From assembly GCA_021825865.1 (NCBI GenBank), contig JAKAFU010000011.1, forward strand, positions 1 through 51,579: a stretch of DNA of 51,579 nucleotides. The letters are read 5' to 3'. Every line of letters begins with the position of its first letter. Within the stretch, counting starts at the first letter, position 1. The notes beneath the pieces are model-generated. The model was not told where the DNA came from. It saw only the letters and a list, made by a program, of their open reading frames with translations, and made no database searches. Source of the DNA: a bacterium (GTDB lineage Bacteria; SZUA-79; Acidulodesulfobacterales; Acidulodesulfobacteraceae). Below are positions 37,232-45,287 of this stretch, in pieces. A program made the position numbers and the translations under genes.

Positions 37232-37495
37232 TATGCTCTATGCGTTATGCACTTTGTATTTCTGATGTCCGTTATAGTCATATTTATGAATGAATCTTGA
37301 TGACATTTCACTGATATGATACATTTTAAATATAGAAAATTTTTATAGTACAGCCGGTCTTCATTTGTACTAAAAAAAGTCTGTTACATTTAAGTTTAAA
37401 AATTCTTCTTTAGTATGATGGAATAAATGATAGTAATTAAATAATTAAATAAAAAATTACATATTATAGATTGTATATTGTAAATTATTAAATTA

Positions 37496-37960
37496 CTATC
37501 TGATAAATATTATATAAAATAAAGGCAGGCATAACAATTCATTTACAACAAACAATTTTACGGACCATTTATGGAGGGCATTAAATTCTTTTCTTCTCGG
37601 GTCGTCTTTTGCCGTAACGGTAATTGAAATCATCTGTTTTTTCAGATTGTTCATCTTTTTGGAAATAAAATTTTCAGAAAATATAGTCAAAATGAGAATA
37701 ACAAACGGTTCAAGCATAATAAAGATATTACTGTAGCCGTTTATATACAAGAAATATCCCGATATTATCATTACCGGCAAAATAATAAATCCTAATACTG
37801 AAAATTTATGCAAGAGCGAACCTACTATATTTCCTGCTTCGTCCCTTGATTTTATTGTCTTAAAGATGAAAGGAGCAGTGAAATATCCGATAAAAATACT
37901 AGAACCGAAAAAAGCAGACAAACATATAAGGTAAACATATAGCAATATTGTTATTAGCAT
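37496..37960 (-). CDS. DUF4149 (TMEM205-like) membrane protein
   Basis: This is a 154-residue protein with four hydrophobic segments (about 4-27, 51-72, 80-96 and 132-152). The N-terminal FFGSSIFIGYFTAPFIFKTI and a later RRKEFNALHKWSVKL match the pattern of DUF4149 proteins, whose function is not known. The start has GAGGG nine bases upstream. It stands alone, with AT-rich gaps on both sides, and shows no sign of being part of the glycan operons. Confidence 0.7.
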   Translation of the reverse strand: MLITILLYVYLICLSAFFGSSIFIGYFTAPFIFKTIKSRDEAGNIVGSLLHKFSVLGFIILPVMIISGYFLYINGYSNIFIMLEPFVILILTIFSENFISKKMNNLKKQMISITVTAKDDPRRKEFNALHKWSVKLFVVNELLCLPLFYIIFIR

Positions 37961-38065
37961 GACAGTAATCCCTCAATAATTTAATTACAGTACAGAAACA
38001 GTGCTAAATATGACAGCGTCATATTATATATAATCGATATAAAAAATATATAAAGTGCTATAACG

Positions 38066-38181
38066 AGCAGTATTGTAAGTATATAAGTACCAATATAGCA
38101 ATATTATAATTATATAACTATCAGTATAGCAGCATTGTAATGATATAAATACCAGTATAGCAATATTATAAGTATCAGTAT
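38066..38181 (+). repeat. 31-bp tandem repeat, nearly four copies
   Basis: Units of the form AGCAATATTATAA...CAGTAT start at 38066, 38097, 38128 and 38159, the last one shortened to 23 bases. Copies differ by several bases each. They fill the gap between the DUF4149 start and the end of the DUF815 gene. No function is evident. Confidence 0.85.
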
Positions 38182-38215
38182 TATAAGTATTATGTATGAT
38201 GTTATAAAATTTTTG

Positions 38216-39355
38216 TTAATTATCTTTTAATAAACTTATTGCAAATTGCTTTGCCGTTCTTCCGGAGCGCGAACCCTTTATCGCTGCAAAATTTACGGCT
38301 TCTTTTCTTATTTGATTTAGATTAAGAGTAGAAATACCAAGCTCATACTGTTTTAAATACATTTCTACTATACGCAGATAAGTTTCCTGGTCAAAACTGT
38401 AAAGACCGAAGCTCAGACCGAATCTGTCGCTCAAAGACAGACCTTCTTCATATTCTTGTTCCGGATGTATAAAGTTTTCAGTATTATTTGGCGATGCAAA
38501 TTTTTCCGTAGTCAGATGCCTTTTGTTGGAAGTTGCATAAATAATAATATTTTCCGGAAGTTCATCTAAACCGCCGTCAAGAATTGATTTTAGTTTTTTA
38601 TAAAATAAGGAATCAGCGTCAAAGGCAATATCGTCAAAAAATAAAATAAATCTGTACGGCTCGTTTTTTACCATGCTTATAAGCTCATAGATTAATTCCG
38701 CAGTGTCTTCTACAATTTCTATAAACTTTATTTTATTAACATACGGCTCGTCATTGAATGATTTTGTTATAGCTCTTATAAGCGAAGATTTTCCGGTGCC
38801 TCTGTCGCCCCAAAGAAGAACATTATTGGCAGGCTTTCCGGAGGCAAACTTAAAGGTATTTTTAAATACTTCTTTTATAATATCGTCAATGCCTATGAAA
38901 TCGGATATTGCCAGTGAATTAATGTTTTTAATCGGTTTTAAAATATATTTCGAATCAGTTTTTAAGAATTTGAATGAGCCGCTATTCTTAAGGTCATTTT
39001 TATCAAAAAGAATGGAGTTTAAAATTTCCAAATTCCGATTGTTTAGATTGTGTATATTGTTTATATTTAGTCCATCGCCGTTTTCTGCCGCGGAAGATAA
39101 TTGAGAAGTTATTTGGTTAGATGTCTGCAATAATTCAATGAGCAAATTAAATTTTTCGTTAAACTGCAAAAAAGAATTATGAATATTATATATTAGTTTA
39201 TTTGTGATTTTAAATTCTTCCTGAAAAGCTCGTAAAATATTATTTAGCGTATTATTATTTTGATTTTTATCACCTGTACCTGTTTTCTCAGCAGGAAAAT
39301 CAACAGAATTAGCAGAATCGGTTTGCCGGCTGTTTAAATTATCAGATTGTTTCAT
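38216..39355 (-). CDS. DUF815 family P-loop ATPase
   Basis: This is a 379-residue protein. The first 150 residues are low in conservation and Asn-rich. The ATPase domain then begins with ISDFIGIDDIIKEVFKNT, has Walker A GDRGTGKS at 183-190 and Walker B FILFFDDIAF, followed by a sensor-like IIIYATSNKRHL. The arginine-bearing SLSDRFGLSFGL and the C-terminal KGSRSGRTAKQFA complete the DUF815 pattern. The family is widespread, and its cellular role is not established. It lies 159 bases downstream of the thiC end on the same strand, across a low-complexity tract, so a shared transcript is possible but not shown. Confidence 0.85.
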   Translation of the reverse strand: MKQSDNLNSRQTDSANSVDFPAEKTGTGDKNQNNNTLNNILRAFQEEFKITNKLIYNIHNSFLQFNEKFNLLIELLQTSNQITSQLSSAAENGDGLNINNIHNLNNRNLEILNSILFDKNDLKNSGSFKFLKTDSKYILKPIKNINSLAISDFIGIDDIIKEVFKNTFKFASGKPANNVLLWGDRGTGKSSLIRAITKSFNDEPYVNKIKFIEIVEDTAELIYELISMVKNEPYRFILFFDDIAFDADSLFYKKLKSILDGGLDELPENIIIYATSNKRHLTTEKFASPNNTENFIHPEQEYEEGLSLSDRFGLSFGLYSFDQETYLRIVEMYLKQYELGISTLNLNQIRKEAVNFAAIKGSRSGRTAKQFAISLLKDN

Positions 39356-39359
39356 TATT

Positions 39360-39510
39360 TTCCCATTTTATATTTGTGTTTATATTTGTGTTTATATCTA
39401 TGTTTTATATTTTATATTTTTATTTTCTCATTTTATATTTTATATTTATATTTATTTTTCTATTTTATTTTTATTTTTTTATATTTATATTTATATTCTG
39501 TATTTTATAA
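39360..39510. repeat. Low-complexity T/A tract upstream of the DUF815 gene
   Basis: About 150 bases consist almost only of short units such as TTTATATTTG, TTTTATAT and TTATATTT on the plus strand, with very few G or C. The strand bias (T on plus, A on minus) is strong. It separates thiC from the DUF815 gene and must contain or replace the latter's promoter. Confidence 0.75.
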
Positions 39511-39514
39511 TGCG

Positions 39515-40789
39515 TTATTTAAATGATGCGTTAAGTTTTATAGAGCAGTACGAAGAGCACATAGAACACACTTTATCGTCTTTTAACGCTATAGCCGAAC
39601 GCATTTCTCTGGCTTTTTCGGGATCCAAGGCACTGTTGTACTGTCCTTCCCAGTTCATAGTTTTTCGGAAATTGCTCATTGCAATATCTTTCTGAATCGC
39701 ATTTTTAACCCCTTTAGCGATATCTCCCGCGTGAGCAGCTATTTTTGCGGCTATTACCCCATTTTTAACATCCTCGGCAGAAGGAAGCCTCAAATGTTCT
39801 GCCGGCGTGACATAGCATAAAAAGTCGGCGCCTGCGCCTGCCGCGATAGCCCCTCCTATAGCGCTTGTAATATGGTCATACCCAGGAGCAATATCTGTAA
39901 CGAGCGGACCTAAAACATAAAACGGAGCGCCGCCGCATAAACTTTTTTGAAGCTTTATATTTGTCTCAACCTGATTTAACGGGACATGACCGGGACCTTC
40001 AATCATAACTTGAACATCTTCTTCCAGCGCTTTTTTTGCAAGTTCTCCAAGCGTTATAAGTTCTGTTATCTGAGCCCTGTCTGTAGCATCTGCTATACTT
40101 CCTGGTCTTAACCCGTCCCCAAGGCTTAATACTACGTCATTTTTCTTTGCTATTTTAACAAGACGGTCATATTGCTCATATAAAGGATTTTCCCTGTTAT
40201 TTTTTATCATCCATGTGGCTATTAACGAACCGCCTCTTGAAACTATTCCTAGAATTCTTGACTGTTCATTCATTCTTTTTATTGATTCCAATGTTAATCC
40301 GCAATGTACCGTGATAAAATCAACGCCTTCTTCACATTGTCTTTCAATAACTTCAAATAATATTTCAGGGTCAAATTTTTCAATAGGTTCGTTTTTGTCC
40401 ATGAGATACTGAAATGCCTCATAAAGCGGTACTGTTCCAAGCGGAATAGTAGAGTTTTTAAGTATTTTTTCTCTGAATTCCGTTATATTTCCTCCGGTTG
40501 ATAAATCCATTACGGCATCTGCCCCATTATTTATAGAAACAAACAGTTTTTCTAATTCTTCATCAATGCTGCAAATATCGCCGGAGGAACCGATGTTGGA
40601 ATTTACCTTGGTGGACAAGTCTTTTCCGATAGCCAGAGGCTTTATATCATGTACTTTATTTTTTAGAATAACCGTGTGCCCGTTTGCAATATCGCACATG
40701 ATTTTTTCAGGCTGAACATCTTCTTTATTTGCGACAAATATCATTTCGTCCGTGATTATATTATGTTTGGCTGATTCAATCTGATTCAT
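39515..40789 (-). CDS. thiC: Phosphomethylpyrimidine synthase, short form
   Basis: This radical SAM enzyme turns aminoimidazole ribotide into the pyrimidine (HMP phosphate) half of thiamine. The protein has 424 residues, the short form common in anaerobes and archaea. It has GADAVMDLSTGGNI, IPLGTVPLYEAF, the DFITVHCG strand, RGGSL, EGPGHVPLNQ and YVTPAEHLRLP, all strong ThiC signatures. The C-terminal cluster ligands are C408, C411 and C415, a CX2CX3C spacing instead of the CX2CX4C of the long enzymes. AAGGAG sits seven bases before the ATG. A BzaF-type benzimidazole synthase is a close relative, but thiE next door favours thiamine. No TPP riboswitch is visible upstream. Confidence 0.9.
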   Translation of the reverse strand: MNQIESAKHNIITDEMIFVANKEDVQPEKIMCDIANGHTVILKNKVHDIKPLAIGKDLSTKVNSNIGSSGDICSIDEELEKLFVSINNGADAVMDLSTGGNITEFREKILKNSTIPLGTVPLYEAFQYLMDKNEPIEKFDPEILFEVIERQCEEGVDFITVHCGLTLESIKRMNEQSRILGIVSRGGSLIATWMIKNNRENPLYEQYDRLVKIAKKNDVVLSLGDGLRPGSIADATDRAQITELITLGELAKKALEEDVQVMIEGPGHVPLNQVETNIKLQKSLCGGAPFYVLGPLVTDIAPGYDHITSAIGGAIAAGAGADFLCYVTPAEHLRLPSAEDVKNGVIAAKIAAHAGDIAKGVKNAIQKDIAMSNFRKTMNWEGQYNSALDPEKAREMRSAIALKDDKVCSMCSSYCSIKLNASFK

Positions 40790-41038
40790 AATCTTCTCCT
40801 TATTTTATATTATGTCATGATGCTATGCTTATGCTATGGAGTTATCTTGTTAATTTTATTAAGCTGTATTATATTTGTTATCATTATATATTGACTGTAA
40901 ATATCCATCATTATAACATAATTTTATATTTTTTGTTATTAGTTTATTTGGCGAATTATCGGTTGTATGTTTTGTTTTTAACAATTTTGATACTTATCGG
41001 TCTAAAATAGCGGGGGTGAATATAAAGCGAAATATCTA

Positions 41039-41072
41039 AATCTAAATCTAAATTTCAATTTAGATTTAGATT
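41039..41072 (-). terminator. Long AT-only inverted repeat at the end of thiE
   Basis: Two 16-base arms, AATCTAAATCTAAATT and AATTTAGATTTAGATT, pair perfectly around a 2-base loop and overlap the thiE stop codon. The structure could end or protect the thiE transcript, but it has no G+C-rich stem, so terminator strength is doubtful. Confidence 0.5.
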
Positions 41073-41704
41073 CTTGCTTGACCGGAATTTAGTGTGCAGT
41101 TTATTATTTTTATAATTTCTTTGTTGTCTTTTTCCTTAAGTATTGCCGACTGGATTGCAGCGTAAGAAGTTCCCGCATTTCTAATCGCCTGAATATTATG
41201 CTCGTTAATACCGCCAAGCGCAAAAACCGGTATAGTCAGGTTTTTTACGACAGCTGCCAGGGCGTCTGACCCTTGTTCGAAATCTTGATTTTTAGTTTTA
41301 AAAATAGGGCTGAATGTTACGGCATCCGCTCCGTCTTTTTGAGCATTCAGCGCTTCTTCGTATGAATGCGATGAATAAAATATCAGCATTTCCTTATATT
41401 GCTCTCTTACAACTTTTATCGGAATACTGTTTTTGTTTAAATGAACTCCGTCAGCTCCGAGCGCCAAGGAGATATCAATTCTGTCGTTTATAAAAAAATA
41501 AATATCGTCATATTGTTCGATAATTTTTTTTATTTTTTCCCCTAGGTGAATGATTTGACGAACCGTCAAATCTTTTTGCCTTAGCTGAAATGCTTTTATA
41601 CCGTTATCAAAACACATTTTAAGTTTGTCGAGATATTCCTGTTCTGAAGAAAAAAAGTTTCTTTCACCGATTAAATATATATTAAATTTGATAGCAGAAT
41701 TCAT
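41066..41704 (-). CDS. thiE: Thiamine-phosphate synthase
   Basis: The enzyme joins the pyrimidine and thiazole halves to give thiamine phosphate. It is a 212-residue TIM barrel: FQLRQKDLTVRQ binds the pyrimidine pyrophosphate, FINDRIDISLALGADGVHL is the family signature, FSPIFKTK follows, and VFALGGINEHN closes the phosphate site. The usual G-x-STH is replaced by YSSHS, so a TenI-like relative is possible. Closeness to thiC supports ThiE. It is encoded on the same strand as thiC, 276 bases upstream of it. No thiamine riboswitch is seen before it. Confidence 0.8.
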   Translation of the reverse strand: MNSAIKFNIYLIGERNFFSSEQEYLDKLKMCFDNGIKAFQLRQKDLTVRQIIHLGEKIKKIIEQYDDIYFFINDRIDISLALGADGVHLNKNSIPIKVVREQYKEMLIFYSSHSYEEALNAQKDGADAVTFSPIFKTKNQDFEQGSDALAAVVKNLTIPVFALGGINEHNIQAIRNAGTSYAAIQSAILKEKDNKEIIKIINCTLNSGQARI

Positions 41705-42132
41705 TGTATTATTTCAATTTTGCTTATATTAATTAATTATATTATATTAACTTTGCTTATATTAATTAATTGTATTATATTAATTTTGCCTGAATATATT
41801 AGACTGATGATATTGCTGTTCTGTAATGTTTACACACTATATTTTATTGTCATTTATTATATTTACAAAAATAACACTTGTCAATTAAAACTGCTTATGA
41901 TATTATCTTAATTATTAATGATAAACAATATTAATTAATAATTATTATTGTATTTATATTTGAATTTATTTATTTTTGTGATATGTTATTAATATACGGC
42001 GGATGTTGAATATTAAAGATTAAATATAATGTCTGCCTCAAAAGTTTATTTTTAGCTGCTTAATAAAAACAACAAAATCAACAAAAAATAAACTAAAACT
42101 AAATTAAAATTAAATTACGGAGGTATTGTATT
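41705..42132. other. Divergent gap between thiE and the rubredoxin gene
   Basis: No gene is seen. A 33-bp unit is repeated in tandem just before thiE (separate entry). The right end carries GGAGGT at about 42119-42124, the ribosome site of the rubredoxin-like gene. The rest is AT-rich. Confidence 0.5.
41719..41784 (+). repeat. 33-bp tandem repeat upstream of thiE
   Basis: Two near-perfect copies of a 33-bp unit beginning TTTGCTTATATTAATTAATT lie at 41719-41751 and 41752-41784; the start of a third (TTTGCC) follows. They begin 15 bases from the thiE start codon on the opposite strand, so they overlap its likely leader or promoter. Confidence 0.85.
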
Positions 42133-42465
42133 ATGAAGTGGAAATGCACAGTATGCGGTTATATTCACGACGGTGATTCAGCTCCTGATATTTGTCCTAA
42201 ATGCGGAGCGCCGAAAGAAAAATTTGAAAAAATTGCTCCGGATGTTGAACAGATTATCGAGCGTTCAAGAAAGACTAATCAATTACATATGGATTTAGCT
42301 CATATGCTAACAAAAATTATTGCAATTTCAGAAGACGGAATAGCTGATAATCTTGACCCGAATTGCGTAAGTATATTCCAAAAAGCTAAGAAATCGGCAT
42401 ATGAATTAAGACAAATGTCAAAAGCAGAAATAGTTGCTCATATTAACAAACAAAAGTGGGGTTGA
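42133..42465 (+). CDS. Rubredoxin-like domain protein with helical C-terminus
   Basis: This is a 110-residue protein. Residues 1-28 are a rubredoxin-like iron site with C5, C8, C21 and C24 (CTVCGY and CPKCGAP), as at the end of rubrerythrins. Residues 35-110 are predicted alpha-helical and contain no further cysteines apart from C67 (DPNCVS). It probably passes electrons in oxidative-stress or other redox reactions in the cytoplasm; no partner gene is adjacent. GGAGGT precedes the ATG. The family occurs widely in anaerobes. Confidence 0.85.
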   Translation: MKWKCTVCGYIHDGDSAPDICPKCGAPKEKFEKIAPDVEQIIERSRKTNQLHMDLAHMLTKIIAISEDGIADNLDPNCVSIFQKAKKSAYELRQMSKAEIVAHINKQKWG

Positions 42466-42689
42466 TTTAAATATTCCAAGTGCTAATGTTTAATATTTTG
42501 TTTAATGTTTAATGGTTAATTTTATTATATTAAGATACTTAACATAATTATACTTATATATTGTATATATGGTATGTTAAATTAGATTGATTTAATTAGA
42601 TTGATTTATCAGGAATTAAGCTAAACAGCTTATGCCTTTTAGAGTTGGAATGGTTCATGGCTGATTAGCAGCTGATAGTTAAATGTTTG

Positions 42690-42715
42690 TTTAAAGATTT
42701 AATGAAATCTTTAAA
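42690..42715 (+). repeat. Inverted repeat, 11-bp arms
   Basis: TTTAAAGATTT and AAATCTTTAAA pair perfectly around an AATG loop. It lies 16 bases before the terminator-like hairpin and could be part of the same folded RNA. Confidence 0.7.
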
Positions 42716-42731
42716 TATTGCGAGTATTATG

Positions 42732-42779
42732 AAACCGTAAGTTTCTTTGACCGCCTGGTCCGGAAATTTACGGTTTTTT
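42732..42779 (+). terminator. Strong hairpin with nested stem and T run
   Basis: AAACCGTAAGTTTC (42732-42745) pairs with GAAATTTACGGTTT (42763-42776), 14 pairs with one G-T. The loop carries a second stem, GACC/GGTC, around GCCT (42749-42760). Six T's run through 42774-42779. It has the form of a rho-independent terminator for the rubredoxin transcript or for a small RNA. Confidence 0.7.
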
Positions 42780-42966
42780 AGTTTTTATTATATTTTATCT
42801 TGACTTATTTGTTGATTGAAAATAAAATAATGGCATATCGAAAATAATTAAAATTATATATGTATAATAAAACAATATATGTATAATATATGTATAATTA
42901 ATAGGCATATCTATGTCTATAATTATAATTTTATACTGTTTTGTTTGTATGTAAATGAGGTCGAAT

Positions 42967-44223
42967 ATGCAATTAAATGATTCTGTCCGTTTAATGTTTG
43001 TTTCAAATATGGTGTCGAAATTTTCAAGATGCCCTAATGAAACCGATGCAATTTGCTCTGAAGTGTGCCCTTTGAGTTCTTTCAAAGAGAAAACTGCAGT
43101 CAATTTTAATGTAAATTATGACTATAAGGGCAATTTAGACTATGCGCTGTCAATTGTCAACTCGGACTATAACAGCAATTTTGATTCTATTGGCGGTTCA
43201 GATGCAAAATCTGCCAAGGTTATGCACGGGTTATGCGAGACATTATTTAAATCGGGATATTTTAATGAATTAAAATATAAAGAATCAAAACATAAAGTAG
43301 CTGTTGTAGGTTCAGGTCCGGCAGGGTTATCTGCAGCAATATTGCTCGGCAAATGGGGAATTGGCGTAGATGTTTATGAATCTAAAAAATTGCTTGGAGG
43401 TCTTTCCAGAAATTCGCTGCCTATATCCAACATACATGAAAAGATTATAGATAAAGAAATTAGATTGAAATCACCTTCTAATATCAATTATTTGACTGAG
43501 CAGAGGGTTCTGGATATACAGGCGCTCAAAGAAAAGTATTCCGCCGTGATTATTGCCGTCGGCGTATATACCGATAACGATTTAATGGTATATTCTGAAA
43601 ATGGAACTTTCAATGAAATGAAAGATGATATTGCAAACCCGTTTGTAAACGATAAAAATTTGCAATCAATGAAAGATAAAACGGTAGCTATTATAGGATA
43701 CGGCAATTTAGGCATCAGTCTTGCAATAAAATTAAAAAAATTAGGCGCTAAGGATGTTTATTTGGTATTTCCTAAAGATTTCAAAAATGTTCCTACATGG
43801 GATAAGCAGATTATTAAAGATTTTAATATAGGAATTAAATTTTTTATGTTTGAGTCTGATAATTATATTATGGATTCTTTAGATATTAAATTAAACAAAA
43901 TTATCAAACTTCATCTAAACAGAATAGGCAGCACATCTTATTATGGCTTTAATCCGGATTATAATGATGTGTATGAACTCGATGCCGATGAAATATTATT
44001 TGTAAATCCGCCAAAAATTTATAGTGAATTTTGTAAAGAAAATACAAGTATTTGCGGTGAGACAAAAGGTTTAATCGGCATAAACAGTGATAATTATATG
44101 ACCCGTATTAACGGGGTATTTGCGGCAGGAGACGCAGTTTTAGGCGGTTCATCGGTTCCGCGTTCCGCTTTGAGCGGAAAGACCGCTGCAATTAATGTTT
44201 ATAAATATCTTGAAAAATTATAA
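42967..44223 (+). CDS. GltD-like NAD(P)/FAD oxidoreductase
   Basis: This is a flavoprotein of 418 residues from the chosen start, related to the small subunit of glutamate synthase. A short N-terminal region has C22, C30 and C34, fewer than the usual iron-sulfur ligands of this family. The FAD site GSGPAGL is at 116-122, followed by GGLSRNSLP, and an NAD(P) site AIIGYGNLGISLA. AAGDAVLGGSSVPRSALSGK is the second FAD motif. It probably moves electrons between NAD(P)H and an unknown partner. GAGGT lies six bases before the ATG at 42967, so this start is preferred over 42955. No glutamate synthase large subunit is nearby. Confidence 0.8.
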   Translation: MQLNDSVRLMFVSNMVSKFSRCPNETDAICSEVCPLSSFKEKTAVNFNVNYDYKGNLDYALSIVNSDYNSNFDSIGGSDAKSAKVMHGLCETLFKSGYFNELKYKESKHKVAVVGSGPAGLSAAILLGKWGIGVDVYESKKLLGGLSRNSLPISNIHEKIIDKEIRLKSPSNINYLTEQRVLDIQALKEKYSAVIIAVGVYTDNDLMVYSENGTFNEMKDDIANPFVNDKNLQSMKDKTVAIIGYGNLGISLAIKLKKLGAKDVYLVFPKDFKNVPTWDKQIIKDFNIGIKFFMFESDNYIMDSLDIKLNKIIKLHLNRIGSTSYYGFNPDYNDVYELDADEILFVNPPKIYSEFCKENTSICGETKGLIGINSDNYMTRINGVFAAGDAVLGGSSVPRSALSGKTAAINVYKYLEKL

Positions 44224-44298
44224 AATTTATTGCATAATTAAACGTCGTTTGTTGATAGCATATTTAACTTATATTATATTAGAAAGGGGGAATTTATT

Positions 44299-44412
44299 AT
44301 GGACGAAAAACAAGCAGCAAAAATCACTTGGGCAGTCGTTATAGTTAGCGTTATTGCAATAGTTGCTTTAGGTATCTTCGCAGCATCAGGGTTAAATTAT
44401 AAAATATTTTAA
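44299..44412 (+). CDS. Single-helix membrane peptide, 37 aa
   Basis: A short frame of 37 codons starts with MDEKQAAKITWAVVIVSVIA and has one hydrophobic helix (about residues 9-30). A strong ribosome site (AGAAAGGGGG) precedes the ATG. It lies 75 bases after the flavoprotein gene on the same strand, so it may share its transcript. I do not recognise the family, but the ribosome site and clean helix make it a likely real gene. Confidence 0.6.
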   Translation: MDEKQAAKITWAVVIVSVIAIVALGIFAASGLNYKIF

Positions 44413-44497
44413 TTAATTTTTTTGTTTGAATGCCGAGGTAAAACTTTATTCCAGCATTCACCGATTGAATTAATTATAAAATATTTTAATTAATTTT
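44395..44497 (+). repeat. Direct repeat of the small gene's 3' end
   Basis: A 26-base segment AATTATAAAATATTTTAATT... occurs at 44395-44420, spanning the end of the 37-codon gene, and again at 44472-44497. The spacing is 77 bases. It looks like a partial duplication of the gene's end. Confidence 0.7.
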
Positions 44498-44616
44498 TCT
44501 GTTAATCGAATAAAATAGATTAAAATTTAAAGCTAACTATACAGCATCAGAAAGATGATATAAAACATCTTGACTTTATAATTTATTTATATTACTATAT
44601 TAAATCTTGCTATTGA

Positions 44617-44692
44617 GAGCCGCTAGCTCAGCTGGTAGAGCACCTGACTTTTAATCAGGTGGTCGTGGGTTCGACCCCCGCGCGGCTCACCA
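44617..44692 (+). tRNA. tRNA-Lys(UUU)
   Basis: Acceptor GAGCCGC pairs with GCGGCTC. Anticodon stem CCTGA/TCAGG flanks loop CTTTTAA with anticodon TTT. The T arm is GTGGGTTCGACCCCCGC. The discriminator is A and CCA is encoded (44690-44692). A toxin-antitoxin pair lies on its 3' side. Confidence 0.97.
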
Positions 44693-44740
44693 CTATTTTA
44701 AAGGGTTTCACCGTTTTTATAATTTATAATTTACTGTAGA

Positions 44741-44761
44741 GGTAGTAAATCGGTAGTAAAT
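44741..44761 (+). repeat. GGTAGTAAAT direct repeat near the tRNA 3' end
   Basis: Two copies of GGTAGTAAAT are separated by one base (44741-44750 and 44752-44761), about 50 bases after tRNA-Lys. The pattern resembles the paired repeat beside the integrase relic at 5432-5453. Confidence 0.6.
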
Positions 44762-44910
44762 TTTTTACTATCTAATACTTTTACCCTTTCTATTAAATGC
44801 GAATTGCTAAGATGCGAGTACCTAAACGTCATTTTATGTTTATTGCATAATATGACTATCCGTAAACTGTATTTTGCAATCAAAAAATCCCCAATTTTGC
44901 AAAATAAATT

Positions 44911-44936
44911 TCCCCAATATGCGTGGGGATTTTTTA
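44911..44936 (+). terminator. Rho-independent terminator-like hairpin
   Basis: TCCCC and GGGGA pair around a nine-base loop, followed by a run of T's. On the plus strand it could end a transcript from the tRNA-Lys side; the toxin-antitoxin operon converges on it from the other side. Confidence 0.5.
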
Positions 44937-45017
44937 TTGGTTTTTAATGCTGTTTTTACTCTGTCAAGGCAATTTAGAAATGTCCGCTTCTTATGGCAAT
45001 TTTGGGTTTATGAACAA

Positions 45018-45287
45018 TTACCCGAACAATTGGGAATGAGTTCCGATATCTATAAGTCTTATTTCGCCATCTAAAATCTGATATATCAATAGAAGGTCGT
45101 TTTTTATATGACATTCACGGCAATAGCTGAAATCGCCGGTTAATTTATGGTCTTTAAATTTGGGTTCTAAGGGTTTTTGATTTAATAGACTGCGGATAAT
45201 GGAAATAAAAATTTCGTCATCGGCTTGAACCACCCTTTTAGGATAGTGTTTTTTAAATCTGTTTGATTTGGAAAGCTTTAGTTTCAA
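45018..45287 (-). CDS. yafQ: YafQ-family toxin (ribosome-dependent mRNA interferase)
   Basis: This is an 89-residue RelE-superfamily toxin that is expected to cut mRNA in the ribosome A site and stop growth. The residues needed for catalysis in E. coli YafQ (H50, H63, D67, H87) align with H47 in FKDHKLTG, H60 and D64 in CHIKNDLLLIY, and H84 in GTHSQLFG, all with the same offset of three. The toxin therefore looks active. Its start overlaps the antitoxin stop by 4 bases, giving translational coupling and the usual antitoxin-first order. Confidence 0.85.
   Translation of the reverse strand: MKLKLSKSNRFKKHYPKRVVQADDEIFISIIRSLLNQKPLEPKFKDHKLTGDFSYCRECHIKNDLLLIYQILDGEIRLIDIGTHSQLFG

Larger units (their letters stand above)
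42466..42966. other. Intergenic region with several hairpins
   Basis: No protein gene is seen. From left to right it contains an AT-rich part, a palindrome-rich part with repeated GCTGAT (about 42660-42675), a perfect 11-bp inverted repeat at 42690-42715, and a strong hairpin with a T run at 42732-42779. An AT-rich leader to the flavoprotein gene follows. The stretch 42625-42780 could encode a small structured RNA. Confidence 0.5.
44693..45017. other. Gap downstream of tRNA-Lys(UUU)
   Basis: No intact gene is seen. It has a pair of 10-bp direct repeats (44741-44761) and a terminator-like hairpin (44911-44936). A short open stretch near 44930-45010 looks protein-like but is unplaced. The layout parallels that after tRNA-Pro and may be the remains of an integrated element. 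Confidence 0.5.

Noticed and set aside
38703-39104. A 133-residue frame opposite the DUF815 ATPase
   Set aside because: It lies antisense to the Walker A region of a conserved gene and looks like a mirror of it.
40790-42130. TPP riboswitch upstream of thiC or thiE
   Set aside because: The conserved CTGAGA and ACCTGATCTGG-type boxes are not visible on the minus strand in either leader.
44874-45074. A 66-residue frame after tRNA-Lys(UUU)
   Set aside because: It runs through a terminator-like hairpin and into the toxin gene on the other strand; no family recognised.
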